A stretch of 64,000 nt of DNA from Candidatus Poribacteria bacterium (lineage in GTDB: Bacteria; Poribacteria; WGA-4E; WGA-3G): assembly GCA_028821605.1 (NCBI GenBank), contig JAPPFM010000005.1, forward strand, positions 25,893 to 89,892. The letters are read 5' to 3'. The position numbers and the translations under genes are program-made. Position 1 is the stretch's first letter, and each line of letters starts with the position of its first letter. Positions 25,789-35,189 of this stretch are shown one piece after another. The notes beneath the pieces were generated by a model. That model was not told the origin of the DNA and did no database searches. It was given only the letters and a program-made list of their open reading frames with translations.

Positions 25789-26328
25789 TTAATCAAAATA
25801 TTCGTCTTCGCTAAACTTCGTCCACGATTCAAATATGGGGAAAGGTCGAGGGAAATTGTCATTGTCAATATTTAACTTGAACCGAATCCTTTTGCTGTCG
25901 AAAAGGTTTCGGACCGAAATGGAGACTCCTGAGGTTTCAATGCAGTTGTCGCACTGGGTGGGGAGTATTTGTACCGAACGCGGTGCCTCAAAATAAATTC
26001 TATATTCCGAACCAGCCTTTTCAACGCGATAATCGTCCGCTAAAATCTCCCACTCACTCAAAGCAGTATTGCCTTCGGCGTACTGCGCCCACAAACTGAC
26101 ACCACTAAAGAAATCAAGAATAATGCCTTTTCTTTTCGTTGCGTCTTTAGACGGATCGAATTGCCGAAATGAACGACCTTTCAGTGCTGCCTTTATTTCC
26201 TCTTCTTCTTGCATACTTACCGGTTGCAGCGGATTGAGACACGAAGAGAGCATCAGACATATAAACGCAAGCGTGAAAGGCATAAGGTGTATTTTTGTGT
26301 TCGCATTGAAGGTTTTATGGTGACGCAT
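25789..26328 (-). CDS. Lipoprotein of unknown function
   Basis: 179 residues. A hydrophobic N-terminal stretch ends in the lipobox LSSC (Cys at residue 30), followed by an acidic start to the mature protein. The rest is mixed alpha/beta with one Cys pair (CDNC). No domain recognised. It is probably anchored in the membrane facing the periplasm. An upstream spacer of ~70 bases separates it from the divergent dehydrogenase gene. Confidence 0.7.
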   Translation of the reverse strand: MRHHKTFNANTKIHLMPFTLAFICLMLSSCLNPLQPVSMQEEEEIKAALKGRSFRQFDPSKDATKRKGIILDFFSGVSLWAQYAEGNTALSEWEILADDYRVEKAGSEYRIYFEAPRSVQILPTQCDNCIETSGVSISVRNLFDSKRIRFKLNIDNDNFPRPFPIFESWTKFSEDEYFD

Positions 26329-26484
26329 GTTTTGTCCTCCGATTTTTTAACTAAATTGTAGCGTTAATCGAATCGTTTTATCCACAGAAAACGGGTCGTG
26401 CGTATTGCAGTATTTGGATTATACTTGATATGGAAATCCGCCTCTGCTAAAATAGGCGGTGAATTCACGATTGGAGAAAATATT

Positions 26485-27513
26485 ATGCAGGAGATTGTTG
26501 TAGATTCAGCGAGATTACACGATTTCGCCCGGACGCTTTGTGAAAAAGCAGGGTTACGTTCGGAAGACGGGGAGACGATCGCGAAACATCAGGTGCTAAC
26601 CGATCTGCGCGGTGTGCATTCACACGGCACACGTGCCTTGCCGGGTTACCTCAACCTTATCCTTGATGGGAAGATGAACGCACAACCCGACCTCCGCATC
26701 GCGACAGAGGGTCCAAGCTTCGCTGTCGTTGACGGAGATAATGGGATGGGTCATCTGGCAAGCACGCTGGCAATGGAGACAGCGATAGCAAAGGCGAAAA
26801 CGACAGGCATCGCTGCTGTAGGGGTTCGCAATGCTGGACATTTCGGTGCAGCCGCATGCTACGCAATTATGGCGGCATCGAACCAGATGATCGGATTTTC
26901 GACAACAAACACAGGGGGAGCCTCTATTGTCGCTCCGGGTGGTGCAGAAGCGGTGGTCGCCAACAACGCGATGAGTTACGCCTTGCCGATCGGTGACGGG
27001 CATCCGATCGTGTTAGACATGGCGTGTGGGGTATCGGCGTGGGGAAAGATAGGTACGCTACGAATGTATGGTAAACCGATTCCAGAAGGGTGGCTCATAG
27101 ATGAGACGGGTCAACCTACCAGCGATCCAGATAAGGGACGCTTCCTTGCACCGGCAGCGGGACCGAGAGGTTATGGATTGGCACTCATTATGGGCATTTT
27201 AGCGGGTCCTCTCAGTGGTGGTTTGATGGCTTGCAATAAATCAGGCGATCCGTCTGAACACTTCTTCTTCGCTATGGATGTTGCGAGTTTCACAGACTAC
27301 GACGGCTATGTTGCGGAAATCCAACGGGGTATAGATAAGATTCACGCTTCAAAAACGGCAGAAGGCGTGGAACAGGCATACCTCCCCGGCGAAATTGAGT
27401 GGAATAACTACGACAATTACCTTGAGAATGGCATTCCCATTCATGTAGACCATTTACGAGGCCTCGCAGGCATCGCTGACAAGTTAGATGTTCCTATCTG
27501 TTGGGAGTGGTAG
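26485..27513 (+). CDS. Malate/L-lactate dehydrogenase family (Ldh2/YbiC-type) oxidoreductase
   Basis: 342 residues of the Ldh_2 family. The signatures are LTDLRGVHSHGTRALPGYL (catalytic His), VVDGDNGMGHLAS, VGVRNAGHFGAAACYA and MACGVSAWGKI. Members are NAD(P)-dependent reductases of 2-oxo acids, including malate, sulfolactate, ureidoglycolate and 2,3-diketo-L-gulonate. The exact substrate is not predictable. ATG 26485 with GGAG upstream is chosen over a frame opening at 26398. The Nramp-like gene follows 64 bases later. Confidence 0.88.
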   Translation: MQEIVVDSARLHDFARTLCEKAGLRSEDGETIAKHQVLTDLRGVHSHGTRALPGYLNLILDGKMNAQPDLRIATEGPSFAVVDGDNGMGHLASTLAMETAIAKAKTTGIAAVGVRNAGHFGAAACYAIMAASNQMIGFSTTNTGGASIVAPGGAEAVVANNAMSYALPIGDGHPIVLDMACGVSAWGKIGTLRMYGKPIPEGWLIDETGQPTSDPDKGRFLAPAAGPRGYGLALIMGILAGPLSGGLMACNKSGDPSEHFFFAMDVASFTDYDGYVAEIQRGIDKIHASKTAEGVEQAYLPGEIEWNNYDNYLENGIPIHVDHLRGLAGIADKLDVPICWEW

Positions 27514-27577
27514 AAAACGGGCGATAACAGGTCAACGCCTCAATCTGTAATTAAAATTAGAGGGGAAAGGGTACACT

Positions 27578-29074
27578 ATGGCAGAAACGAAAGAAACTGT
27601 ATCAGGCGGCACACTCCCCGATTGGGAGGTCGAAGATTTACCTGCACCACCGAAGTACCAATTTGGAAAAGCGTTTCGGAGTATCTTAGGTCCCGGCATC
27701 ATCGCCTTAGGAGGTTCAATCGGTAGTGGTGAGTGGTTGCTCGGTCCTGCGATTACCGCACAATACGGTGGTAGATTGCTTTGGATTGCAACAATCGCTA
27801 TCCTGCTTCAGGTGATCCTGAACACAGAGGCGATCCGTTATACGCTCTACACGGGTGAACCGATGTTGAGCGGTTACATGCGCTGTAAACCCGGCGCGCC
27901 TTTCTGGGCTTCTTTCTATTCGTCGGTTAACTTTTTTGGGATCTGGCCCGGTTGGGCGATGACGGCCGCGACGGCACTCGCTGCCGCGTGGCTCGGCTAT
28001 ATGCCACAAGACGTAGATAGCGGGACCGTGCGCCTGTTCGCATATCTCATCTTTTTTCTCTGCTTGGGGATTGTGCTATTCGGTGGAAAGATCTACAATG
28101 CCCTTGAGAAGGTGCAGCTTTTCATGGTCATCTGGATCATCAGTTACCTCGTTGTCATCGATCTGTTTATGGTTCCACCGAGTGTGTGGTGGGATGCCAT
28201 CAAAGGTTTCTTTAGCTTCGGAGCACTTCCTGCACCAGGTCCCGATGGACAGGTTAATTGGCTGTTGCTTGGGGCTTTCGCTGCCTACGCCGGAAGTGGA
28301 GGTTTAGGCAATGTCACCATCACGAATTACGTGCGCGACAAAGGATGGGGAATGAGTAGTCTCGTCGGGGCGATCCCATCAATGATCGGCGGACAAAACG
28401 TGACACTCTCACACTGGGGCAAAGTCTTTCGCATCACACCCCAAAATCTGACGCGATTTAAAGAATGGTGGAAATATGTCCGTTTCGAGCAGTACGGTAT
28501 TTGGATGCTTGGATGTTTTGTCGGTATTGCGCTGCCTGCGATGCTCACAATAGCATTTGTGCCTGCTGGACAGGAGATGGACCAATGGGCAGCGGCAGGC
28601 TTCCAAGCGGACGGACTCGCAGCAAAAGGTGGTAGAGTGATGTGGTATCTCACACTGCTGTGTGGTTTCTGGGTGCTGTTCTCGACCCAACTCGGTGGTG
28701 TAGACGGTGTGCCCCGGACGTATACCGATATTATATGGACAGGGTTGAAACGGGTACGAAACTTGGGTGAACACAACGCAAAATGGATCTACTATCCTAT
28801 TCTCGGTGTCTATATTATTTGGGGCATCGTTGCGATGTACCTCGCGAAACCGTTCTTTATGATCTTGGTATCGGCAACGATTGGCGGGTATCTGCTCGTG
28901 TTTTCGGCGATACACACGCTCTATGTGAACCGAAAATTCTTACCACCAGAAATACAAGCACCGTTGTGGAAACAGATTGGGTTGGTATTGTGCGCAGGAT
29001 ATTATTCGATCTTCGGAACGATTACCGTTTATCAGAAAGTACTTGTGCCTTATGTTTTCCCGATTTTTGGGTAA
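27578..29074 (+). CDS. Nramp-like transporter lacking the DPGN metal motif
   Basis: 498 residues, about eleven membrane segments, with the Nramp fold. TM1 reads GPGIIALGGSIGSGEWLLGP (38-57) where classical MntH/Nramp has the metal-binding DPGN. TM6 reads GSGGLGNVTITNYVRDKG instead of the MPHN class motif. It is therefore unlikely to be a standard Mn/Fe transporter; the substrate is unknown. ATG 27578 has AGGGGAAAGG upstream. Its last codons lie in a tandem duplication at 29060-29203. Confidence 0.85.
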   Translation: MAETKETVSGGTLPDWEVEDLPAPPKYQFGKAFRSILGPGIIALGGSIGSGEWLLGPAITAQYGGRLLWIATIAILLQVILNTEAIRYTLYTGEPMLSGYMRCKPGAPFWASFYSSVNFFGIWPGWAMTAATALAAAWLGYMPQDVDSGTVRLFAYLIFFLCLGIVLFGGKIYNALEKVQLFMVIWIISYLVVIDLFMVPPSVWWDAIKGFFSFGALPAPGPDGQVNWLLLGAFAAYAGSGGLGNVTITNYVRDKGWGMSSLVGAIPSMIGGQNVTLSHWGKVFRITPQNLTRFKEWWKYVRFEQYGIWMLGCFVGIALPAMLTIAFVPAGQEMDQWAAAGFQADGLAAKGGRVMWYLTLLCGFWVLFSTQLGGVDGVPRTYTDIIWTGLKRVRNLGEHNAKWIYYPILGVYIIWGIVAMYLAKPFFMILVSATIGGYLLVFSAIHTLYVNRKFLPPEIQAPLWKQIGLVLCAGYYSIFGTITVYQKVLVPYVFPIFG

Positions 29075-29203
29075 AACGCTATACAGTTCCTATGGGGTAG
29101 GTACAAGACCTACCCCTACGTATAGGTTGCCGATTTTTGGGTAAAACGCTATACAGTTCCTATGGGGTAGGTACAAGACCTACCCCTACGTATAGGTTGC
29201 CGA
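29060..29203. repeat. 70-bp tandem duplication with hairpin at convergent gene ends
   Basis: 29060-29133 is identical to 29130-29203 (period 70). Each unit holds the palindrome GGGGTAGGT-acaag-ACCTACCCC (29094-29116 and 29164-29186). The duplication covers the last codons of both the transporter (plus) and cobA-hemD (minus). The hairpins could work as a bidirectional terminator, though T-runs are short. The perfect identity points to a recent event. Confidence 0.8.
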
Positions 29204-30694
29204 CACAATTGCTGCCACAAGGCTCTTGACGGAGGCTTCCTTTGCCATTACGTCAACGTGAACGCCATGTTCCACTGCTGTTTTCTGTGTTGTCGGACCG
29301 ATCACAGCGACCTTGACATCGGCGAGTAGGACTGTAGGTTGGTGTGCGGGGAACATCTCTAAGAAGTTCGTAACCGTTGAGGAACTGGTGAAGGTGACGA
29401 AGTCTATGCTGCCGTTTAGGAGTTCCGCTTCAATTGCCTCTCGGTTTTCGCCCAGTACCCTGACGGTATCGTAGAGCGGCACATTATCGACCTGTGCTCC
29501 TTTCTCGCGCAAAGCATCAGGGAGATCAGCAGTGGCGATTTTTGCACGCGGCAGGAGGATTTTCTTCCCGCATACATCCCCTATTTCAACGGCGATCGCA
29601 CTTCCACGGGCGTTGGAGGGGACAAAATCGGGGTGGATACCGATGTCGTTGAGGGCTTCCACCGTTTTCGATCCAACCGCGCAGACGCTGCTTTCGCCGA
29701 ATGCTCGTGCATCCTTGCCCTTTTCTCGTAAACTCTCATAGAAAATCTCTACAGCATTGACACTCGTGAAGATAACCCAATCGTATTCGTTGGGAGAAGG
29801 CACGTCTACACCTTCAATAGGTTGAATCTTTATCGTGGGGAATTGGATGACTTCGGCACCGTTTGCTTCTAAAAGATCCGCGAATTCGCTTGCCTGTGCG
29901 CGGGCGCGCGTGACAAGGATCCGTTTTCCGAAGAGCGGTTTGGTATCGAACCATCGGAGCTGTTCGCGGAGCCTGTTCACTTCACCGACAACAATAAGTG
30001 CCGGACTTTTGAGTTGGGCTGTCTCTACTTTTTGCACAATATCGGTAAGGGTGCCTTGGATGACGTGCTGTTGCGGTGTCGTTCCAACGCGGACTAAACT
30101 GACAGGTGTTTCCGGATCTCTACCGTGCGTTATCAGTCGTTCTGCAATCTGGCGAAGGTGTGCAACCCCCATATAGACAACGAGCGTATCTACGGCTGTG
30201 GCAAGTTGTTCCCAATCGATATTTGAATCTGGGCGCAGTGCAGCGGAATGCCCCGTAACAAAAGCGACTGACGAGGCATAGCCGCGATGCGTGACGGGGA
30301 TACCAGCATAAGCAGATGCAGCAACCGCAGAAGTAATACCGGGAACAATCTCAAATGGAATGTTTGCTTCGGTGAGCGCGATCGCCTCTTCTCCGCCTCG
30401 CCCGAAGATATATGGGTCTCCCCCCTTGAGACGAACAACGATTTTGCCAGTTTTCGCGTGCTCAACCAGCAAATGATTGAGTTCATCTTGGCGGGTCGCT
30501 CTGACCCTCGGATCGGGTGCTTGGATTTTTTCGGTGTGCACGGGACAATGTTCCAGCAACGCCTCATTGAGCAGTAGATCATAGATGACGACATCGGCGC
30601 GTTGAAGGCATTCCACGCCTTTGAGGGTGATAAGTTTTCTATCCCCCGGACCTGCCCCTACGATATAGACCATACCCGTGCTCGGTTCGTTCAT
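29186..30694 (-). CDS. cobA-hemD: Uroporphyrinogen-III C-methyltransferase / uroporphyrinogen-III synthase fusion
   Basis: 502 residues. CobA domain (~5-245) with VYIVGAGPGDRKLITLKG, VRLKGGDPYIFGRGGEEA and PGITSAVAASAYAGIPVTHRG. HemD domain (~255-500) with RILVTRARAQASEF and VTFTSSSTVTNFLEMF. The fusion closes hydroxymethylbilane to uroporphyrinogen III and methylates it to precorrin-2 with SAM. Such fusions are known in several phyla. Its start overlaps hemC by four bases (ATGA). The stop codon is part of a tandem duplication. Confidence 0.95.
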   Translation of the reverse strand: MNEPSTGMVYIVGAGPGDRKLITLKGVECLQRADVVIYDLLLNEALLEHCPVHTEKIQAPDPRVRATRQDELNHLLVEHAKTGKIVVRLKGGDPYIFGRGGEEAIALTEANIPFEIVPGITSAVAASAYAGIPVTHRGYASSVAFVTGHSAALRPDSNIDWEQLATAVDTLVVYMGVAHLRQIAERLITHGRDPETPVSLVRVGTTPQQHVIQGTLTDIVQKVETAQLKSPALIVVGEVNRLREQLRWFDTKPLFGKRILVTRARAQASEFADLLEANGAEVIQFPTIKIQPIEGVDVPSPNEYDWVIFTSVNAVEIFYESLREKGKDARAFGESSVCAVGSKTVEALNDIGIHPDFVPSNARGSAIAVEIGDVCGKKILLPRAKIATADLPDALREKGAQVDNVPLYDTVRVLGENREAIEAELLNGSIDFVTFTSSSTVTNFLEMFPAHQPTVLLADVKVAVIGPTTQKTAVEHGVHVDVMAKEASVKSLVAAIVSATYT

Positions 30695-31617
30695 TTGTCG
30701 CTCTCCTGCGCTTCCAACAGTTCAGTCGCCCCACTATTCTTGAGTTTTTCGGCGACGACCCAACCTAAGTGTTTCGCTGCGCCTGGCGTTCCTGTGGCAC
30801 GCTCCATAATGCGTACGCTACCTTCTGGATGACAGACCGTCCCGACGAGTGAGAGTTTACCATCAGTATGCTTGGCATACGCGCCAATCGGTACTTGACA
30901 TCCACCACCGAGGCTTTCCAAAATGGCTCTTTCAGCGGTGATTTCTGCTGTTGCACGGTGGTTGTTTAAAGGCGAGATCAGTTTTTCAACCCGGTCATCC
31001 GCTTCCCGTGTTTCAATCGCGAGTGCCCCCTGTCCAACTGCTGGGACCATCTGTTCTATATCAAAAAATTGTGTAATAATCTCCGGTTTGAGAAGACGCT
31101 TAATGCCAGCGGCGGCGAGGATAATTCCGTCAAGATCGGTTTCATGAAGTTTGAGTAATCGGGTATCGACGTTGCCGCGGACATCAACAACTTGCACGTC
31201 TGGACGGAGGCAGAGGAGTTGTGCTTTTCGGCGTGGGCTTGTGGTGCCGATTTTCGCTCCTTTCGGCAGGCTTTCTAAGGGGAGTCCTGTGGCGGTGATA
31301 AGCACATCGCGTGGATCTTCTCGTGCGGGAATAGCAGCAATACAGAGTCCTGCTGGTAATTCTGTCGGAAGATCTTTCAAACTATGAACAGCGAGGTCAA
31401 TGTCTCCAGCTAAGAGCGCATTTTCTATCTCTTTGGTAAAAACGCCTTTGCCCAGTCCAACCAACGAGCGATTTTGAATCGTGTCGCCCGTGGTTTTGAT
31501 GACCTTGAGGTGGACCTCAATATCCGAAAAATGGCGTTCTAATTGATTTTTGACGAATTGCGACTGCCAAAGTGCAAGCTGACTACCACGTGTCCCGATT
31601 GTAAGCGAGTTGTGCAT
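30691..31617 (-). CDS. hemC: Porphobilinogen deaminase (hydroxymethylbilane synthase)
   Basis: 308 residues. N-terminal GTRGSQLALWQSQFV, VHSLKDLP, RKAQLLCLRPD and LGGGCQVPIGAYA, in which Cys240 carries the dipyrromethane cofactor. It joins four porphobilinogens into hydroxymethylbilane. It is coupled to cobA-hemD downstream by a 4-base overlap and follows hemA after 98 bases that hold a short repeat. Confidence 0.96.
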   Translation of the reverse strand: MHNSLTIGTRGSQLALWQSQFVKNQLERHFSDIEVHLKVIKTTGDTIQNRSLVGLGKGVFTKEIENALLAGDIDLAVHSLKDLPTELPAGLCIAAIPAREDPRDVLITATGLPLESLPKGAKIGTTSPRRKAQLLCLRPDVQVVDVRGNVDTRLLKLHETDLDGIILAAAGIKRLLKPEIITQFFDIEQMVPAVGQGALAIETREADDRVEKLISPLNNHRATAEITAERAILESLGGGCQVPIGAYAKHTDGKLSLVGTVCHPEGSVRIMERATGTPGAAKHLGWVVAEKLKNSGATELLEAQESDK

Positions 31618-31625
31618 TTTTTTTT

Positions 31626-31720
31626 AGTTGTCGGTTGTCGGTTGTCAGTTGTCAGAAGAGTGGTTATCGGTATCCCTCTAAAACCGACTACTCTCACTGT
31701 GAGGTAAACTGACAACTATT
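31626..31720. repeat. Intergenic repeat overlapping the hemA stop
   Basis: Left part holds repeated GTTGTCGGTTGTCAGTTGTC. The right part contains CTCTCACTGTGAGGTAAACTGACAACTATT. The ends form an imperfect inverted repeat (AGTTGTCAGT/ACTGACAACT). The element supplies the hemA stop codon TAG. Related blocks lie at 36371-36462, 37455-37591 and 38964-39109. Confidence 0.65.
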
Positions 31721-33005
31721 CATCGCTAACATCCAAAGCAAACAACTCCCGCAAGGCTTGAACATATTGTCCATGATTCGCATCACCATCATTAACGGCA
31801 CAACGAAGGTTCTCCATGGGATGGTGGAGCAGTTTTTTAACGATTGCCTGGGTCATAGAGGCGACAGCTGCTTCTTGCTGATCAGAGAGTGTTGCCTTGT
31901 AGAAACACGCTTGCAATTCGGTATCAGCGATCTGACGGAACTGCTGATGGAGTGCCTTAATCGTAGGATTGACTTGGAAGATTTGTAATTGGTCGTAGAA
32001 CCGTTTGGCTTCTTCGGTGACGATCTGCTCTGCGCGGGTGGCTTCCTGTTGTCTATCCTTGAGATTAGAGGCAACAACAGCCTCCAGATCGTCTATATTG
32101 TAGAGGAAAGCAGAGTCAAGTTTACTCACATCTGGTTCAACGTCGCGGGGCACGGCAATGTCAATGAGGAACATATAACGGTGCTTTCGTTTCCGCATGA
32201 TGGCAGCGAGGGGTTTGCGTTTGATGAGGTAATCGGGGGCATTGGTGGAACTAATGACGATATCGACATCAATGAGGAAATCAAGGTTACTATTGTAAGC
32301 GAGGGGTGTTCCGTTAAATTTCTCGGCGACTTTAACTGCACGCTCATAAGTCCTATTTGCGACAATGACGTTGGAGACCCCATTTGCCACGAGATGCTTT
32401 GCTGTGAGTTCGCTCATTTCGCCTGCCCCGATAATTGCGACGGTCTTACCCTCAAGCGTATTGAAAATCTTTTTGGCGAGTTCAACGGCGGCATAACTAA
32501 TAGAAACAGCACCTGTAGTGATTGTTGTCTCGGAACGGATGCGTTTGCCAACGCTGAAAGCTTTAGTGAAAAGACGATTGAGAACCGTCCCCGTGCTACC
32601 TGACGCACGAGAGAAGTCGTAAGCGGCTTTGATTTGTCCCAGTATTTGGGATTCACCGACGACCATAGAATCAAGGCTCGATGTCACCCTGAAGAGATGC
32701 TGGATCGTCTCCAAGTTATGGTGGACATAACTCCATTTCTTGAGCGATTCCATGTCAATCTGATGGTAACGGGAGAGGAATTCGACCAATATCTTGGCAG
32801 CTGCATGGGCACTTTGCACGGAGTTGGCGACCGCATAGATCTCTACCCGGTTGCAAGTAGAAAGAATGACGGCTTCTTGAACCTGATCAGATTCACGAAG
32901 GTGCTGGAGGGATTCAGTAAGTTGTTCTTCGGAAAACGCCAATCTTTCCCTGAATTCAATGGGGGCGACATGATGGCTGGTTCCGACGGAAACGATTTGG
33001 TTCAT
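31716..33005 (-). CDS. hemA: Glutamyl-tRNA reductase
   Basis: 429 residues. The signatures are VGTSHHVAPIEFRERLAF, ILSTCNRVEIY (catalytic Cys51), SLDSMVVGESQILGQIKAAY and AIIGAGEMSELTAKHL (NADPH-binding). It reduces glutamyl-tRNA to glutamate-1-semialdehyde, the first step of the C5 pathway. ATG 33005 fits the family start; an in-frame TTG at 33017 is less likely. A full-consensus promoter lies upstream at 33057-33085, so this gene can be transcribed apart from ccsA. Confidence 0.95.
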   Translation of the reverse strand: MNQIVSVGTSHHVAPIEFRERLAFSEEQLTESLQHLRESDQVQEAVILSTCNRVEIYAVANSVQSAHAAAKILVEFLSRYHQIDMESLKKWSYVHHNLETIQHLFRVTSSLDSMVVGESQILGQIKAAYDFSRASGSTGTVLNRLFTKAFSVGKRIRSETTITTGAVSISYAAVELAKKIFNTLEGKTVAIIGAGEMSELTAKHLVANGVSNVIVANRTYERAVKVAEKFNGTPLAYNSNLDFLIDVDIVISSTNAPDYLIKRKPLAAIMRKRKHRYMFLIDIAVPRDVEPDVSKLDSAFLYNIDDLEAVVASNLKDRQQEATRAEQIVTEEAKRFYDQLQIFQVNPTIKALHQQFRQIADTELQACFYKATLSDQQEAAVASMTQAIVKKLLHHPMENLRCAVNDGDANHGQYVQALRELFALDVSDE

Positions 33006-33056
33006 TCCTTTTACCAAAGAATCTAAAAACGTGAAATATGCTCATGCGTTTGACAA

Positions 33057-33085
33057 ATTATATCACATATCAGCGGTTGTGTCAA
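33057..33085 (-). promoter_or_regulatory. Full-consensus sigma-70 promoter for hemA
   Basis: Minus strand TTGACA (33085-33080), exactly 17 bases, TATAAT (33062-33057), a perfect match. Transcription would begin near 33050 and give a ~45-base leader. It should drive hemA, hemC and cobA-hemD. Confidence 0.85.
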
Positions 33086-33189
33086 ATTTAGAACTGAGAT
33101 TAGGCGGGATCATTTAGTTTTCTCTTTTGTAGCGTCCATTTTTAGTTTGCGCCCTATACACACACAGACTAACAGTCTATGCTACAAGG

Positions 33190-33247
33190 GTTCATTGCCC
33201 GTTCTACACAACTTTAAGACGTGCGATGAATCGCACGACTACAAACG
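33190..33247. repeat. Diverged copy of the 71-bp MITE-like palindrome
   Basis: Contains GTGCGAT-ga-ATCGCAC (33221-33236) flanked by TTCATTGCCCGTTCTACACA and ACTACAAAC. It matches the reverse complement of the element at 17294-17364 with several changes. It lies in the spacer between ccsA and hemA, which holds no gene. Confidence 0.6.
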
Positions 33248-33296
33248 GACTTACTCGTAGTTGGGAATCACTATAAATTCTTAAAACTAAATGTCC

Positions 33297-34139
33297 CTAA
33301 CGATATGTATGCATGCTGTCTAAAAAGAGGTCAACGCCAACGTAAGTGCAGAGGACGGCAACGAATCCGAGGATCGCGGCGTATGCTGCTCTTCGTCCGT
33401 GCCATCCCCAAAACTGGCGGAGACCGATTTGGACGACATAGATGAACCACGTCACGAAGGTGGAGATGACCTTTGCATCAAGCCATCTCCACGGGACATC
33501 TCGGATATATTGGGTCCAAAGGCTGCCGACGATAACGCCCATTGTGAGCAGAATTACACCGAGAATTGTGCAGCGATACCCAAGCTCATCGGAAGTCCCG
33601 AGAGAAGGAAGGAGATTGTCAAGGAGTGCGTCCGTCTTCTGGCGAATCTTCCGCTCCGTCATCAGGTACATCAGCCCAAATCCAAACGCGGCGATAAACG
33701 CTGCATAGGCGAGGAAAATAAGTGTGGTATGCGCCAGAAGCCAATAGTTTTGCAACGGTTCCGGGAGTGCAGCGGTGTGCGTGGCGAAACTATACGAAAT
33801 GAGGATAGCAATGAATGCAACAGGCATCACAAAACTACCGAGTGTGCGGAGATGCGTCAAACGCACGATGATGAGATAGATGAGTGTGATTGCCCATGCA
33901 AAGAAGGCAGTGGAGTCGGTCCAGTGCGTCATCGGAAAATGCCCTTGTTGGAGCCACCAGAGCGCGATAAAGAGGGTCAGAAAAGCAAAACCGATGCTGG
34001 TGCTCCAAAAAGCGATTCGTTCAATTGTCGGACGGATCACCGCCGCTCCGGATCTGTTGCCGATAGCCAGCGAAAGGGTTTGAAAAATGCTCGCTGCTAA
34101 GTATATTAGAAGGGTGAGGAGAAACAGAAAATTTATCAT
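33297..34139 (-). CDS. CcsA/HemX-family cytochrome c assembly membrane protein
   Basis: 280 residues, about eight membrane segments, with the heme-handling tryptophan-rich segment GSLWTQYIRDVPWRWLDAK (~200-218) and conserved histidines such as HTTLIFLAYAA and WGWHGRRAAY. CcsA members export and present heme for cytochrome c maturation; HemX members sit beside hemA and affect GluTR levels. The place upstream of hemA favours the HemX/CcsA group. Heme delivery is inferred. Confidence 0.88.
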   Translation of the reverse strand: MINFLFLLTLLIYLAASIFQTLSLAIGNRSGAAVIRPTIERIAFWSTSIGFAFLTLFIALWWLQQGHFPMTHWTDSTAFFAWAITLIYLIIVRLTHLRTLGSFVMPVAFIAILISYSFATHTAALPEPLQNYWLLAHTTLIFLAYAAFIAAFGFGLMYLMTERKIRQKTDALLDNLLPSLGTSDELGYRCTILGVILLTMGVIVGSLWTQYIRDVPWRWLDAKVISTFVTWFIYVVQIGLRQFWGWHGRRAAYAAILGFVAVLCTYVGVDLFLDSMHTYR

Positions 34140-34206
34140 ACGCTGTACTTTTTGAAACCATCAGGGCACACAGCAGGTGAATAATATGCCTCTCCGTTAG
34201 TCTTTT

Positions 34207-35070
34207 TCATTCGTTTTCATTTTCGCTGTTGACGAGTTGTGCCTGAAGGCGTTCTAACTCAGCCTCCACAGCCTGTCGCCGTTCCGTTTCCTCTCTGGCG
34301 AGTCTTTCTGCCACCTGTCGCCGTTCTGCTTCTTCTCTGGCGAGTCTTTCTGCCACCTGTCGCCGTTCTGCTTCTTCTTCTATCAACGTTTCTGCTGACA
34401 CTCGTAGGTGATGTTCTTCCATGGAAGTTGTAATAGCGGTGCCATCAGGAAGATACGGACGCAAAAGCCGCAGCTCCCACTCCTCATGCAGCTCCCAGCG
34501 AAAATAAAGATTTAATGACGCACTGAACAAACCATCATCAGCATCTTCTTCAATCTCAACGATGTCCCCTAATGCATCCCGTCGCCACCCCCGAAATTCT
34601 ATAGGGCGATTCATATCGGGTTGATGAATGAAATACTCCGCAACCCCCATATCGCGCAGATACACCTCAACTTTTTCATGCCGGTCCTCAGACGCTGTTG
34701 TATCTGAAAGGAACTCAAAAACTGCTGTAGGGACGGTGCCTTCTGCCCAAGTATAAAAACTCCTTCGTAACGGAAGTTTCGCGGCACCGAGGGCGACATA
34801 CACATCGGGAGCGACGACCTTTCTGATATCGCCTTCTCGGTAATAGATAAAGTTGTCCATACCGACATGGATATGCGGGTGCGCCTGAAAATATCGTAAG
34901 AACTGGTCAAATAAGCTATGCATCTGCATCCCATGAAATTCGCCTGCTGGCATAGGTTCATCGTCCTCATAAGGGTAGCCTTGGATGTAAACGGTCGGTC
35001 TTCCACTCGCTTTTGGAAAGACAGGCATATACTTTCTTTGCTTGAGCTCAAAATCGTTTAGCGTATTCAT
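34207..35070 (-). CDS. Uma2 family protein with repeated coiled-coil tail
   Basis: 287 residues. The N-terminal ~200 residues are the Uma2/DUF820 domain (VVAPDVYVALGA, AVFEFLSDTTASEDRHEKVEVY). The tail holds three repeats of a 14-residue unit AERLAREEAERRQV, coded by a 42-bp DNA repeat (about 34273-34390), giving a charged coiled coil. It interrupts the tetrapyrrole cluster and has no metabolic link to it. The role is unknown; other Uma2 genes are scattered in this genome. Confidence 0.82.
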   Translation of the reverse strand: MNTLNDFELKQRKYMPVFPKASGRPTVYIQGYPYEDDEPMPAGEFHGMQMHSLFDQFLRYFQAHPHIHVGMDNFIYYREGDIRKVVAPDVYVALGAAKLPLRRSFYTWAEGTVPTAVFEFLSDTTASEDRHEKVEVYLRDMGVAEYFIHQPDMNRPIEFRGWRRDALGDIVEIEEDADDGLFSASLNLYFRWELHEEWELRLLRPYLPDGTAITTSMEEHHLRVSAETLIEEEAERRQVAERLAREEAERRQVAERLAREETERRQAVEAELERLQAQLVNSENENE

Positions 35071-35189
35071 GATTTTCTTCCTTTGCCTATCGGGACAGGG
35101 ATGTCACTCATCCACGTAAGATGGTTAAAGCAGTTCTCAACCGTTTTGAAAATCTTTAAAAAAACGCGCTTTTTCGTTTCTGGGCAATT

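Noticed and set aside
33399..34100. 233-codon plus-strand ORF opposite the CcsA-type gene
   Set aside because: Charged low-grade translation antisense to a clear membrane-protein gene; a composition artefact.
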